A stretch of DNA of 64,000 bases from Streptomyces griseocarneus (GTDB lineage Bacteria; Actinomycetota; Actinomycetes; Streptomycetales; Streptomycetaceae), in assembly GCF_014655595.1 (NCBI RefSeq), contig NZ_BNBL01000001.1:1218310-1282309 (forward strand). The letters are read 5' to 3'. Both the position numbers and the translations under genes were made by a program. The stretch's first letter is position 1; each line of letters starts with the position of its first letter. Of the stretch, positions 47,601 through 56,305 are shown one piece after another. Below the pieces are notes generated by a model, which was given only the letters and a program-made list of their open reading frames with translations, was not told where the DNA came from and made no database searches.

Positions 47601-49174
47601 GCGCACAGCAGTGTGGTCGTGTAGGCCGCGATGTCCTCCCTGCAGTCGGGGCCGTCCGTACGCAGGATCTGCGCGGCCACGTCCTCCGCGCCCAGTGCGC
47701 CGGTCAGCCGCCGCAGCAACTGGTCCGCTCGTTCATCGCGCAGATCCGTCCCGGAGGCGTACGCGGTGGCGGGGGAGCTGCGGACACCGACCACGAGCCG
47801 GACAGCCCGCCCGGCGCCGTCGCTAGCCGTCAGACGCGCCAGGGGAAGGAGGATGTCACCGATGCAGGCGAGCGGGTCATCGGCCTCGTCTAGCGCGTCG
47901 ATGACCACGTTGACGGGACGGGTGGCCTCCGTGGCCCGGTGCGCCAGCAGGCCGAGCAGGGTCCGCAGGGGGAGTTCGCGGTCGTCGGGGGTGCCTCCGA
48001 GCGCTGACAGCAGCTCCTCTACCACCACCCGCGCGGACTTGTTCCGGGCCAGGACAGCGACATCGACCGCGCCCGGGTCCGGCCGCAGCTCGCCGGGGAT
48101 GCCCGCCACCATGGCCGCGTACTTCGGATCGGCTGCGAAGCCCGCGTCGGCCAAGGTGACGAGCCGGGCCAGCAGGGCCGACTTTCCCGAGCCGGCCGCT
48201 CCGGTGACCACGAGGACACCCGCGCCCTCCCGGACGAAGGCCACCATGCGCTTCATGGGCTCAGCCCGGCCGCTGAAGTACCAGCCTGGGTCATCCGCCC
48301 CGGCCCGCCCCGAAGCCCGCTCCAGCCAGAACTCCTCCAGCGAGCTGGAGCCGAGCGTGAGCTGACGCAGCGCGGGACCCGTGATGCTCTCCACTGGCTT
48401 GTATCGCGGGTTGGGCAGGCAGGCGCTTGGGCCGCGTCCTCGTGAGTGCGGCACGATCCACTCGGCGCTGACCAGGTCCTTCTCCACGCCGTCCTCGTCC
48501 ACACCCACCTGGTGCAGGAGCTGCTCCCACTCCGCGAATGACAGGTGCGGGGCGGTGAAGCCGGAGGCCTCGTCCCGCATCCGCTCGCAGGCCAGGGCGA
48601 CGCGCCGGGTGAAGGAGCCGACCAGGGGGCGCTCGTAGTGGTTGCCTGCCGTAACGACGGCGATTCCCTTGAAGCTGTGGCGCTCGGGGGACAGATCCTC
48701 GAACAAGGTGCTGAGCTCGGCACGAAGCGTGCCGGATGCGCACGAGTCGACCAGCACCAGGACGTGCTCGGACTCACTGTCCAGGGCGGCAGTGACGAGC
48801 TCGCTCGTCGGGAAAGCGGTCGCCAGCAGCCGGTCCTTCTTCGTCTCGGGGAGCACCAGGTAGTGCCGGGGCGCGCGGAGGCGCCGACCGTGACCGGTGA
48901 TGTACACGACGACAGCTTCCTGGTACTTGGCTGCCGCGAGATTCTGTTCGTGCAGGAAAGCGCGCAGTTCGCCTGCGGAGCGCGGTGAGGATTTCGCCTG
49001 CACCACCTCGAAGCGCCGGTCCTCCCCGAGCGCGGGATCCGCCAGCCAACTGGTGATCCGTTCCACCTGGGTGGCTATGCCGTCCTCAAAGTCTTCTTCC
49101 CCGTCCTCGTAGCCGTCGATCGCGACAACTACCAGCCGCCTGCGGACGATGCTGTCCAGTTCTTCCGTGCTCAA
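44699..49174 (-). CDS. Caspase-STAND NTPase-WD40 protein
   Basis: 1491 residues from a TTG at 49174 behind GGGGGAA. Residues 10-235 are a caspase-like peptidase: catalytic His95 in VVVYITGHGRR and Cys145 in LVLVDSCASG. A STAND-type NTPase follows (Walker A GAAGSGKSALLARL near 325-335; VNVVIDALDEADDP Walker B). Winged-helix and helical sections lead to WD40-type blades from about residue 840 on (RIWDAGTGRRIADLDTG, LWDPASGMTTSPSF, VWDPGFEGPLYEDG, IWDVATRTRVTGWES). This is the layout of bacterial sensors in which the repeats recognise a trigger and the caspase acts as effector. An alpha/beta hydrolase gene is divergent from it. Confidence 0.85.
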   Translation of the reverse strand: MSTEELDSIVRRRLVVVAIDGYEDGEEDFEDGIATQVERITSWLADPALGEDRRFEVVQAKSSPRSAGELRAFLHEQNLAAAKYQEAVVVYITGHGRRLRAPRHYLVLPETKKDRLLATAFPTSELVTAALDSESEHVLVLVDSCASGTLRAELSTLFEDLSPERHSFKGIAVVTAGNHYERPLVGSFTRRVALACERMRDEASGFTAPHLSFAEWEQLLHQVGVDEDGVEKDLVSAEWIVPHSRGRGPSACLPNPRYKPVESITGPALRQLTLGSSSLEEFWLERASGRAGADDPGWYFSGRAEPMKRMVAFVREGAGVLVVTGAAGSGKSALLARLVTLADAGFAADPKYAAMVAGIPGELRPDPGAVDVAVLARNKSARVVVEELLSALGGTPDDRELPLRTLLGLLAHRATEATRPVNVVIDALDEADDPLACIGDILLPLARLTASDGAGRAVRLVVGVRSSPATAYASGTDLRDERADQLLRRLTGALGAEDVAAQILRTDGPDCREDIAAYTTTLLCAPQTSPYHEARDAAEAAAHRIAEAVAPSFLDARIAADQLRTAGVRQDLDEAGWLRRLADGTTGLLREDVQAVAAVTGITADLLVAALRATAFAPGAGLPWAEVWPAVTVALASAVYGPGYVDADAADHAIRTLRAGRLTGYLATAEEDARTVYRPVHQRLTDLLLADPDWLLAPASATEATWWRPDEPQTHTAAHAAITRGLARLVEEARPHLAHPYVRRHLLHHATAGGILTDREVPVELLAQETSGTLRARLALPLPAGDPERRNLTAAALIEPYTDEDTDCTSRLGSIAFHRSVRGPGEQAEVYDRLPVMTSWGRWAARVNVLAPAQGRTRAMCVVPTLDGRQLIAVAAETGGVRIWDAGTGRRIADLDTGPVHRLRTILATGGRTFLVTLGLRDVRIYDPVSGQRIAQTPLPRAPHDVHVLADGAALWKLCVLTRRGAFLWRPRANKLFETPGYQDITREHARIQLSPFGQLSAVVRRRSGEALVAVCGEGGIRLWDPASGMTTSPSFGGSQVSGLVGVARPGQDEDDLLIAESPNPLAPLRVWNPFTHQEVAHTREGGGTAAAGPGGTAFAYVARGRIVLQGLGTGSVRSFDADIPSVDALAVLEDPAGPRVVSAGPQGIRVWDPGFEGPLYEDGLAESVYWGPSLDRRRRNAPTWSACRSILPSTGAAPDTDVLVLASRSGLEVHDATTGVLLKRIGTGLVRQVLPLSSAGSRVAVSDPGGDLSVWDLVSGQMVMTSPKEPSHAALSSCIAWTAGGMPMCVSTGHQGDLTSVVLDHESGQATVSTVPLSAGTGESAVRLLGSLLPSPSGDVAVVASAGEELVLIDVASGHRMGVLPGWNHRHGHGSALCSLPGHSGLLLAVSNGTDVGIWDVATRTRVTGWESPDIFAMAALPLPDGRTLLATGSTSGVRIWDPRTGGLIHTLLTGAPVHGITTGQGASGLVIHLYGPAGLATLSVDATLL

Positions 49175-49282
49175 CTGCTTCCCCCTGCTTGGCGGCGTCA
49201 GCCTAACCCGGGCCGTGAGGGGCTTCGCGTGCTCTGGCTACGATCAGCCTTCTATGGCCAGAGGTCAGCGAATGCGGGAATT

Positions 49283-50152
49283 ATGAGTGAGTTGCAGATC
49301 GTCGGAGTGCACGGAATCAGGCAGGGCTCGGAGGCAACGACGGCAGGGCTGAGCAACCGCTGGCAGGCCACCCTTGACGAGACGCTTGCCGCTGCCGGGG
49401 ATGGTGCGGCCCGGGCCGTAGTGACGGTTCCCTCCTATCAGGCGGTCTTCCCGCGGACGGCCACCCGGTACATGCGGCTCGGCGGCCCGGATGAGGATGC
49501 CCTGTCCGATGACGCCCCCATCGACGAGGAGGAAGAGGCCTTCATCCTTGAGGCACTGGCGGCCTACGCACCCTCCGCCCTTGAGGACGAGTCGCCCGAG
49601 GCTGGCCTCACCCTCGGAGAAGGCCCGCTCACACCCCGGATCGTGCGCAGGCTCCAGGCCGTGGACCGGAAGATGGGCAAGGGCGTGACGGGCCGCCTCC
49701 TGTGGCTCGTCCGCGAAGCTCACACCTACCTGCGTAAGGAGGAGACGGCTGCCGCCGTACGTGCGACGGTCGGCGAGGCACTGGCCAAAACCGGCGCACG
49801 CATCGTCGTCGCTCATTCCCTGGGCAGCGTGGTGTTCTACGACATGCTCCGCCGCGGTGAGGCTCGGGACGTGACCACGCTGGTGACGTGCGGATCCCCG
49901 CTGGGCTGGCTGGCCGGCCGCAAGGGCATCCACTCGGAGGGCGAGCCGCTCACTGTTCCCGTCGGTGTGGAGTGGACGAACCTGTACGCCTCGAAGGATT
50001 TCGTGACCGGATGTGCTGGCCTGTCCCTCCTCGCGGCGGGCGCCACGGACATCAAGGTGAACAACGGTGCGTTCCCCTGGGCCCACGACGTCCACCGCTA
50101 CCTTGACAAGCCAGCCCTGGCCAGCCTCATCGCCAAGGCTCGCATCTCCTGA
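49283..50152 (+). CDS. Alpha/beta hydrolase (lipase-like), divergent from caspase gene
   Basis: 289 residues from ATG 49283. It starts ELQIVGVHGIRQGSEATT, the HG oxyanion strand of this fold; the nucleophile elbow is VAHSLGSVVFYD (Ser179), and TCGSPLGWLAGRKG and the WAHDVHRYL segment near 269-272 offer the Asp/His partners. An acidic insertion at about residues 65-105 could be a lid. Cytoplasmic, no signal peptide. The start is 108 bases from that of the caspase-STAND gene on the other strand, so shared control or a joint system is possible. Confidence 0.75.
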   Translation: MSELQIVGVHGIRQGSEATTAGLSNRWQATLDETLAAAGDGAARAVVTVPSYQAVFPRTATRYMRLGGPDEDALSDDAPIDEEEEAFILEALAAYAPSALEDESPEAGLTLGEGPLTPRIVRRLQAVDRKMGKGVTGRLLWLVREAHTYLRKEETAAAVRATVGEALAKTGARIVVAHSLGSVVFYDMLRRGEARDVTTLVTCGSPLGWLAGRKGIHSEGEPLTVPVGVEWTNLYASKDFVTGCAGLSLLAAGATDIKVNNGAFPWAHDVHRYLDKPALASLIAKARIS

Positions 50153-50389
50153 CAGGCGGATGGTGAGACCGCCCCTGGCGGACCGGCAAAAATTCACGGC
50201 CTCATCTCGCCATCACCGCTGTACATGCCGTTGGCCCTGCCGACACGGGATGAGAAAGCTCTGCGCTCGTATAGCACCGGCGAAGGGGCGGAAGCTCTGT
50301 AATGAGTGTCGCGTTCGGTCATCGTCGGCGTGTGCTGCGGGCAAAAAGCTCACTGCCTGCCCGGATTACTGAGAGCTGCCTGTCCCTTA
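50153..50389. other. Short intergenic region before IS
   Basis: No gene or clear terminator recognised between the hydrolase stop and the IS left end; the final TTA (50387-50389) is the target duplication. Confidence 0.3.
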
Positions 50390-51280
50390 CAATGGCTAAC
50401 ACAATGAGCTGAGTTGCCGGTGAGTGATGAGGCAGCAGGCGAGTTTCAGGAACGCCTTGTGGATGTCGGCCCGCCGTTCCCAGCGGATCCGCAGGCGTCG
50501 GAAGCCGTGCAGCCAGGCAAAGGTCCGCTCGACCACCCACCGGTAAGTTCCCAGGCCAGTGCCGTTCCGGGTTCCGCGTCTGGCGATGGCCGGCACGATG
50601 CCGCGAGCGCGGACCTGGTCGCGGTAGATGTCGTGGTCGTGGCCGCGGTCGGCGAACAGCGAGTCGGGCTTACGGCGCGGACGGCCGACCCGGCCACGGA
50701 CCGGCGGGATCGCGTCGAGCAGCGGCAAGAGCTGAGTGACGTCGTTGCGGTTGCCGCCGGTCAGCAGGACAGCAAGCGGGGTGCCATGCCCGTCGGTGAT
50801 CAAGTGGTGTTTTGAGCCTGCCCGGCCCCGGTCGACCGGCGACGGGCCCGTCTGGCTCCCCCTTTTAGCGCCCTGACGTGGGAAGAGTCGACCACGCAGC
50901 GCGACCAGTCCAGCTTCGCCGCCGCGTTCAACCCGACCAGCAGCACCTCGTGCAGCCGCTGCCACACTCCCGCCTCGTTCCAGTCCCGCAGCCGACGCCA
51001 GCAGGTCATGCCTGGGCCGAAGCCCAGGTCCTTCGGCAGGTACTCCCACTGGATTCCGGTGTGCAGCACGTACAGGATCCCGCACAGCACCTCCCGGTCC
51101 GGTAGCCGCTTGCGGCCCGGATACCGGAACCGGCGCTCGTTGCACGGCAGCAGCGGCTCGATCCGCTCCCACAGCTCATCCGACACGATCCACGGTGATG
51201 CCCCCACAAGCCGGACAACGCTCAACCCACCCGCCAGACACGGCCACCAGCAACAACCAACCTCATTCTGTTAGCCGTTG
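50390..51280 (-). mobile_element. IS5-family (IS427-type) insertion sequence, 891 bp
   Basis: Ends CAATGGCTAACACAATGAG (50390-50408) and the complement of CAACGGCTAACAGAATGAG (51262-51280) match at 17 of 19 positions. TTA is duplicated on both sides (50387-50389, 51281-51283), fitting the TNA target of IS427-type elements. The transposase is encoded in two overlapping frames. Confidence 0.85.
50396..51225 (-). CDS. IS427-type transposase read by -1 frameshift
   Basis: The first frame starts at 51225 (MSVVRLVGASPWIVSDELWE) and ends at 50800; the second continues from about 50866 to 50396 with the DDE core: LITDGHGTPLAVLLTGGNRN, SLFADRGHDHDIYRDQV and RWVVERTFAWLHGFRRLR. The change occurs at AAAAGGGGG on the minus strand (50858-50866), the A4-G run used by this group for programmed -1 frameshifting. 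Likely functional rather than broken. Confidence 0.8.
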
Positions 51281-51319
51281 TTAGAGGAGCTAACAGAAGC
51301 TTTCTGTTAGCTCCTCTAA
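51281..51319. repeat. Perfect 18-bp hairpin abutting the IS
   Basis: TTAGAGGAGCTAACAGAA, a 3-base loop GCT, then its exact complement (51281-51319). It begins with the IS target triplet. Each arm contains GCTAACAGAA, also found in the IS right end, so it may be two IS-end remnants in inverted orientation, or a terminator the IS targeted. No T-run follows. Confidence 0.7.
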
Positions 51320-51674
51320 GGCAATGGGCTGTGGGACGGCGAAGCCACGGTCGGCGGGTGACCAGGTCTGAACAGCAGGTCCCATGCCCTACAACGGGCG
51401 CACCGACTGTGCCGGCTCCTCAGCCCAGGCCAGGTGGGTGACGTCGTAGTCGGCACCCTTGACGGTCACGATGTCCGGATCTCCGCCCCGCCGCTGGCCC
51501 GCGAGCGACCGCCCTGACTCCTGCCTTCACGGACAACGGCTTGCCCACCGCGCACGCGCCGACACAGCGCCCGGTCGGCAGTGACAGCCCCAGGGCCAAA
51601 CGATTGTGTTCGCACCGGGGGGGAGAGGAAAGGGCTGGTCGTCGGCGTGACGGTTGGGGAGCCGGTGTATCTGG
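51320..51674. other. Gap with a coding remnant
   Basis: On the minus strand GGDPDIVTVKGADYDVTHLA followed by WAEEPAQSVRPL ends at a stop at 51389-51391 and has protein-like composition, but no start or domain is visible upstream. It looks like the last 40-50 residues of a lost gene. The remainder has no supportable feature. Confidence 0.35.
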
Positions 51675-54600
51675 TCAGCCTGGATGCTGCACGTCACGTG
51701 GTCTCGGCCGACCACGTTGTGGCATGCGATGACGGCTGGGCCGGTGCATTCTGTTGTACGTCTGTTCCGTGTCTTTGAGGTAGGCGGTGACCAGCCCGGG
51801 GGTCTGCTCGGCCAGGGCGCGCAGGATGGTGAGGGCTTCGGTGATGTGATCCCGGGCTCGCGCCTCCGCATTCCCGGCCTGCCAGTCGGCTCGGGCCTGC
51901 GCGTACAGCGAGACGGCGAGGGTCAGTCGGTGTGCGGTGGGGTCCGAGGCCATCAGCCGACGGCTCAGGGCAACCGCCCGGTCGGTGGTTTGTGCGGCCT
52001 CTTCGTGCCGCCCGGTCTCGGTCAGACGCAGGCCGAGGTGGGCTAGTGCCCAGGCCAGCTCGCGCTCGTGGACCGTCGGGTCCTGCGCGGTGAGGTCCTC
52101 ATGGACGCGAACGGCGTCTCGGGTCACCGCGAGGGCCGTCTCGTGGTCGGCGGCGTCGGTGGCGAGGCGGTGGCCATAGACGACCAGCAGGCCGGCCCGA
52201 GCGGACTGCGCCTCCTCGTCCGTTCCCGTGGGTACGTCCGCGGCCCGTGCGAGGAGGGGCAGCCCCAGCTCCGGCCGGTGAGTCTCTGACAGATGCGTGC
52301 CGAGGCCGGCCATCGCCGTACTCTGCAGCCGCCGGCGCAACGGGCCCAGTGTGTCGTCGGGCAGATCCGCGGCCATGTCAGCGGCCGTACGCAGTGCGTC
52401 TTCGGCCCCGGGCTGCCCGTGGATGTGCCGCTGGATGCCGAGCGCGCACAGGGCCCCTACGAGCAGGGAACGGTGGGCCGCATCTTCAGGAGGGGCGTCG
52501 CCCCAGACCTTGACCGCCTCTTCGGCGACCGGCAACGCCTCGCCGTGGCGGCCCGCCTGCGTCAACGCGTACATCAGAGCCAGCAGGGCCTGGGCCAGCA
52601 CCGGCCGGTGCCCCGCGTCCTCGGCCACCAGCTCCCGGTGGACGGCCGCCGCCCTGACCAGTGGATCCACCGCCTCGCCGTAACGTCCCCGACGTGCGAG
52701 GGTGACACCGAGCAGGGTCAACTCTTCGCAGTAGGACGTCAGGTGGGACGCTGGATCCCGCCGCACCAGGGTTGCCCGGACCCGCAGGGTCTCCTCCACG
52801 GCGACCGGCACCTCGTCGGTACGTCCCAGGACGACGAGCAGGAGGTGACGGATGGACAGGGCCGTCACGAGCCGCGGAGCACAGGCTTCCGGTTCGTTGT
52901 GCATCAGCGCCTGGTAGACGTTCACCGACTCCTCAATGGTGTGCAGTGCGTCCAGTGGCCGGTGCAGGTCGGACAGGCACACTGCCTTGTTCGCCAGCAC
53001 TGTGGCAAGTGTTCTCGGATTGGCGTCGGCCGGGGATATGGCCGTCGCGCGGCGGCTGATCCCGATGGCTTCGTCGAATGCGTCCAGGGCCTCGGCGAGG
53101 TGGCCGAGGGCCTTGAGATGCAGGCCGAACGTGTTCAACGCCGTGCTCAGTGCGGCGAGATGGGGTCGCGGGTGCTGGTCCGCCAGGGCTCGGTAGAGGC
53201 TCACGGCCTCCCTGGCGGCCTCGAGTGCCTCGTCGCCGCGGTCTGCCTGCGCCAACTCGTCGGCGAGCGTGTTCAGCGCCATGGCGAGGTCGGCCCGGTG
53301 CGCACCGGGGTTCCTCGCCGCGATGGACCGGTACAGGTCCACGGACTCCTGAGCGGCCGCCAGGGCCTGCGGGGCCCGGCCCGTCTTCTCCAACTGGCAT
53401 GCCAGGGTGTTCAGACTCATGGCCAACGGCTCTGCGTAGGCTGTCCGATCGCGTTGGGCGAGGTCCCGGTAGAGGCCTACGGCGTCCTCGGCCGTCGCCA
53501 AGGCCCTGCCCTGGTGTCCCATCTCCTCCAGGTCGATCGCGAGGGCGTTCAGGCTGCGGGCCAGGGCGGGCAGGAAGGCGGCGGGGCGCTCGCGCGCCAG
53601 CTCGCGCCGGATGTCCGCGGATTCCTCGGCGCACCGCAGTGCCTCTGTGTGCCGGCCGGCGTCACGCAGACACGAGGACAGTGTGCCCAGGCTCATGGCC
53701 AAACCGGCACGGTGGGCGTCCGGATGGTCCTGTGCCAGTGCGCGGTACAGCTTCGCGGCCTTGCGCGCTTCGCCGAGCGCCTCGTGTACGCGGCCGGTCT
53801 GCCGCAGACGGACGGCCTGATTGTTCAGTGCGGCTGCCAGGTCGGGCCGGAAGGCGGCGCCGCACTGGTCGACGAGGTGCCGGCGTACCGCGATGGCCTC
53901 CCGGCTCGCGGCCAGGGCCGCCGACAGCCGTCCGAGTTCCCCTTCGGCATGGGAGACGGCGTTCAGGGCGTGCGCCAGTTCTGGCAGGGACGCTCCGTCG
54001 TCCCACTGGTCGATCCGCCGGTAGAGCCGGACGGACTGGCGAGCGGGGAATACCGCCGCCTCGCGCCGCCCCGATGCTCCCAGGGCCACGGAGATGTTCA
54101 GCAGGCATGCGGCAAGCTGCACTTCGTAGGTGCGCGGGTCCTGGCGGGCGAGGGGCCTGAGCAGTCTCAGCACTTCACGAGCCACCTGGTACGCCTCCGC
54201 CCACAGCCCCGCGTCACCGAGTCGGCAACACAGCAGGCGCAGTTGCCCGGCGAGATCAGGCAGACGCGCCGGGTCCTGTGCGGCCCGGTCCCGGTGCAGC
54301 CGCACCAGCCTCCTTGCCAGGTGCAGTGCGAAGTCCGCCAGCCGGTGGGTGGGGCGCGGCAGGTGTCCGGCGAGCCCGAGCAATCGCGTGGAATCCGGGT
54401 CGGGTGCGTCGGCCAGCTGGTACAGGGCCGCCAGCAGGGGGTCCGGCCGTTCCACATGGACGGCTACGCCGACGGCCGCCGTGGCCAGCGTATCCGCGTG
54501 CCGGACACACAGCTGCGTGAGGCCTGTGTCCAGACGGCCGCGGTGGGCAGGGTGGCCGGCGGCGCGTGCCGAGACGGTCAGCAGGCGAGTGGCCTGGGCC

Positions 54601-55871
54601 TCGCCGATGCCGTCCAGCAGCCGTTCGGACAGCCCGGGAGCGCTGCCCAGCCATGTCCCCACGAAGAACTCGGCGAGCCGGTCCGGGTGGAGGCTGCCCC
54701 ATACCTGCATCCGGTCAGGCGGCGGATACAGCTGGGCGATCCATTCGCTGAGGGTACCGAGCGTGTCCGGGCTGTGATGTTCCAGACCCGGCACCCGGGC
54801 GAGAAGGGCGTGGGCCCCCTGCCGGTCGGGCGCGCCGCAGAGGAAGACCGCGGCGAGCGCGGCCTCGGTCTTGGTAAGGCTCACGTCCGACGCCTCACCG
54901 ACCGCCCGCCAGTAGACACGTTCGTGGCTCAGTAATCGCTCCTCCGCCGAGCCGGTGGCGGGGGACAGCGACGGGCGGTCGTCGCCCTCGCCGACGGCTT
55001 CCACCGCTGCGTCCAGCAGGTCGGCGAGGGCGGTCATGTGCAGGGTGAGCGCACACTCCATACCCGGGCGTTGTAACCGGTCCGCAGGCTGGGCCAGCAC
55101 GCGAGCCGCCAGGGCGGGCCAGTCAGGAACCTCTTGCCCCGGCACCTGCGGCAGGGCGGCGGCCAGTGCGTCGACGGCCTGGCGATAGGCGTCGACGCGG
55201 TCGGCGGCGTGCGGCTCCAACGGCGGCAAGAGCGTGCCCCGCACCGCGTACAGATCCTCGATGCGGGCGCGGTCCTGCAACTCCAGCCACCAGTCGTCGG
55301 CGGTCCGGGCCAGCAGCAACACCTTGAACGGTGTCGTGTCCTGGCTGCGCAGGGCCGCACGTAGCAGGGCGAGCAACTGGTCCGGGCGCGCTTCCGCGTA
55401 GTCGACGACCACGACCACCGGGCCGGGCGGGCTGCTGAGCGCCGTCAGGTCGGCGACCGCGGCGTGCTGTCCGAGCCAGAGGACGTTCCAGCCTTTGTGA
55501 AGCAGCCCGTCGGTGAAACGGCGGGCGAGCCGAGTCTTGCCCTGCCCACCCGGCCCGTACACCAGGTGTACGCCGAACCCCGGTTCGGCACACCAGGCCG
55601 CCAACTCCTCCAGCACATCGGCGCGGCCACGGAAGGGGACCACCGCACGGTGCGCCTCCAGCAGGGCCGACGGGGACCGGGGCGTTCGGGTCCTGCCGAC
55701 CAGGTCGTCCCATTCCAGCCACCTCTGCTGCAGGTTCGGACCCGGGGGATGGAAGGCCAGCGTGTTGTTGTCGCCGGTGACCACAGCGAACGCGTCACCG
55801 TTGATCACCACGGCGCGCTCTCCGGTGGCCTGCAAGGCGGGCCGCAGCAGGTTCCTCCACCATGCGGTCAT
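51675..55871 (-). CDS. STAND NTPase with long TPR array
   Basis: 1398 residues; ATG at 55871 overlaps the upstream stop (ATGA). An N-terminal segment GERAVVINGDAFAVVTGDNN precedes the NTPase: Walker A GPGGQGKT at 106-113, VVVVVDYAEARPDQLLALLR near 150-170, and LLLARTADDWWLEL sensor strand. Winged-helix region about 300-400. From about 530 to 1330 there are many TPR units (AMSLNTLACQLEKTGRAPQA, ALNTLADELAQADRGDEAL and others). STAND-TPR proteins of this size act as sensors in bacterial immunity or regulation; no effector domain is fused, so the effector may be separate. The start of the small membrane-protein gene is upstream in the same unit. Confidence 0.85.
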   Translation of the reverse strand: MTAWWRNLLRPALQATGERAVVINGDAFAVVTGDNNTLAFHPPGPNLQQRWLEWDDLVGRTRTPRSPSALLEAHRAVVPFRGRADVLEELAAWCAEPGFGVHLVYGPGGQGKTRLARRFTDGLLHKGWNVLWLGQHAAVADLTALSSPPGPVVVVVDYAEARPDQLLALLRAALRSQDTTPFKVLLLARTADDWWLELQDRARIEDLYAVRGTLLPPLEPHAADRVDAYRQAVDALAAALPQVPGQEVPDWPALAARVLAQPADRLQRPGMECALTLHMTALADLLDAAVEAVGEGDDRPSLSPATGSAEERLLSHERVYWRAVGEASDVSLTKTEAALAAVFLCGAPDRQGAHALLARVPGLEHHSPDTLGTLSEWIAQLYPPPDRMQVWGSLHPDRLAEFFVGTWLGSAPGLSERLLDGIGEAQATRLLTVSARAAGHPAHRGRLDTGLTQLCVRHADTLATAAVGVAVHVERPDPLLAALYQLADAPDPDSTRLLGLAGHLPRPTHRLADFALHLARRLVRLHRDRAAQDPARLPDLAGQLRLLCCRLGDAGLWAEAYQVAREVLRLLRPLARQDPRTYEVQLAACLLNISVALGASGRREAAVFPARQSVRLYRRIDQWDDGASLPELAHALNAVSHAEGELGRLSAALAASREAIAVRRHLVDQCGAAFRPDLAAALNNQAVRLRQTGRVHEALGEARKAAKLYRALAQDHPDAHRAGLAMSLGTLSSCLRDAGRHTEALRCAEESADIRRELARERPAAFLPALARSLNALAIDLEEMGHQGRALATAEDAVGLYRDLAQRDRTAYAEPLAMSLNTLACQLEKTGRAPQALAAAQESVDLYRSIAARNPGAHRADLAMALNTLADELAQADRGDEALEAAREAVSLYRALADQHPRPHLAALSTALNTFGLHLKALGHLAEALDAFDEAIGISRRATAISPADANPRTLATVLANKAVCLSDLHRPLDALHTIEESVNVYQALMHNEPEACAPRLVTALSIRHLLLVVLGRTDEVPVAVEETLRVRATLVRRDPASHLTSYCEELTLLGVTLARRGRYGEAVDPLVRAAAVHRELVAEDAGHRPVLAQALLALMYALTQAGRHGEALPVAEEAVKVWGDAPPEDAAHRSLLVGALCALGIQRHIHGQPGAEDALRTAADMAADLPDDTLGPLRRRLQSTAMAGLGTHLSETHRPELGLPLLARAADVPTGTDEEAQSARAGLLVVYGHRLATDAADHETALAVTRDAVRVHEDLTAQDPTVHERELAWALAHLGLRLTETGRHEEAAQTTDRAVALSRRLMASDPTAHRLTLAVSLYAQARADWQAGNAEARARDHITEALTILRALAEQTPGLVTAYLKDTEQTYNRMHRPSRHRMPQRGRPRPRDVQHPG

Positions 55872-56305
55872 GCCGTGCGTCCCCCGTCGCCAGTGTCGGC
55901 GAATCCGATGTCCCTGCCGGCGGCGATGCTGCGCTCGCCCGGCGACCGCACCGGCCCGGCCGGCTCTCCGCCTGCGTCGCCCGAGGGGACGGGCAACGCA
56001 GGCACGACGGCGGGATCCACAGGCCGCGCGCCTTGGAGCCGATCACCGGTGGCGGCGAAAGCGATGCTGCCCCCGACCGCGATCGAGCGCGCCCCGCCCG
56101 CCTCCACGGGGCTCCCGGCTTCAGTGCGGTGCAGGCTGAAGAGGGACACCACCAACCCTGCGAGCCCGACGACCGCCCCGATGACGCTTGCGGCCCGGTC
56201 GGCGGTGTCCAGGTCCACCATCAGCGCCACGACCGTCAGCCCCACGGCAGCCAGGCTGCATAACACCGCCACCGCTGTCACAACGACTTTCGTCCTCCCC
56301 GTCAT
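55868..56305 (-). CDS. Small membrane protein coupled to STAND-TPR gene
   Basis: 145 residues from the ATG at 56305 with GGAAGG upstream. Two membrane helices (TKVVVTAVAVLCSLAAVGL and ASVIGAVVGLAGLVVSLF) are followed by a soluble tail carrying GARSIAVGGSIAFAATGD and GERSIAAGRDIGFADTGD. A related unit, GERAVVINGDAFAVVTGD, lies at the N-terminus of the STAND protein encoded next with ATGA overlap. The shared motif suggests docking of the sensor to this membrane protein. Function not known. Confidence 0.7.
   Translation of the reverse strand: MTGRTKVVVTAVAVLCSLAAVGLTVVALMVDLDTADRAASVIGAVVGLAGLVVSLFSLHRTEAGSPVEAGGARSIAVGGSIAFAATGDRLQGARPVDPAVVPALPVPSGDAGGEPAGPVRSPGERSIAAGRDIGFADTGDGGRTA

Noticed and set aside
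52293..54935. 880-codon plus-strand frame opposite the STAND-TPR gene
   Set aside because: Gln/Gly/Arg-rich mirror of the TPR repeats; the minus-strand gene has Walker A and coupling to the upstream gene.
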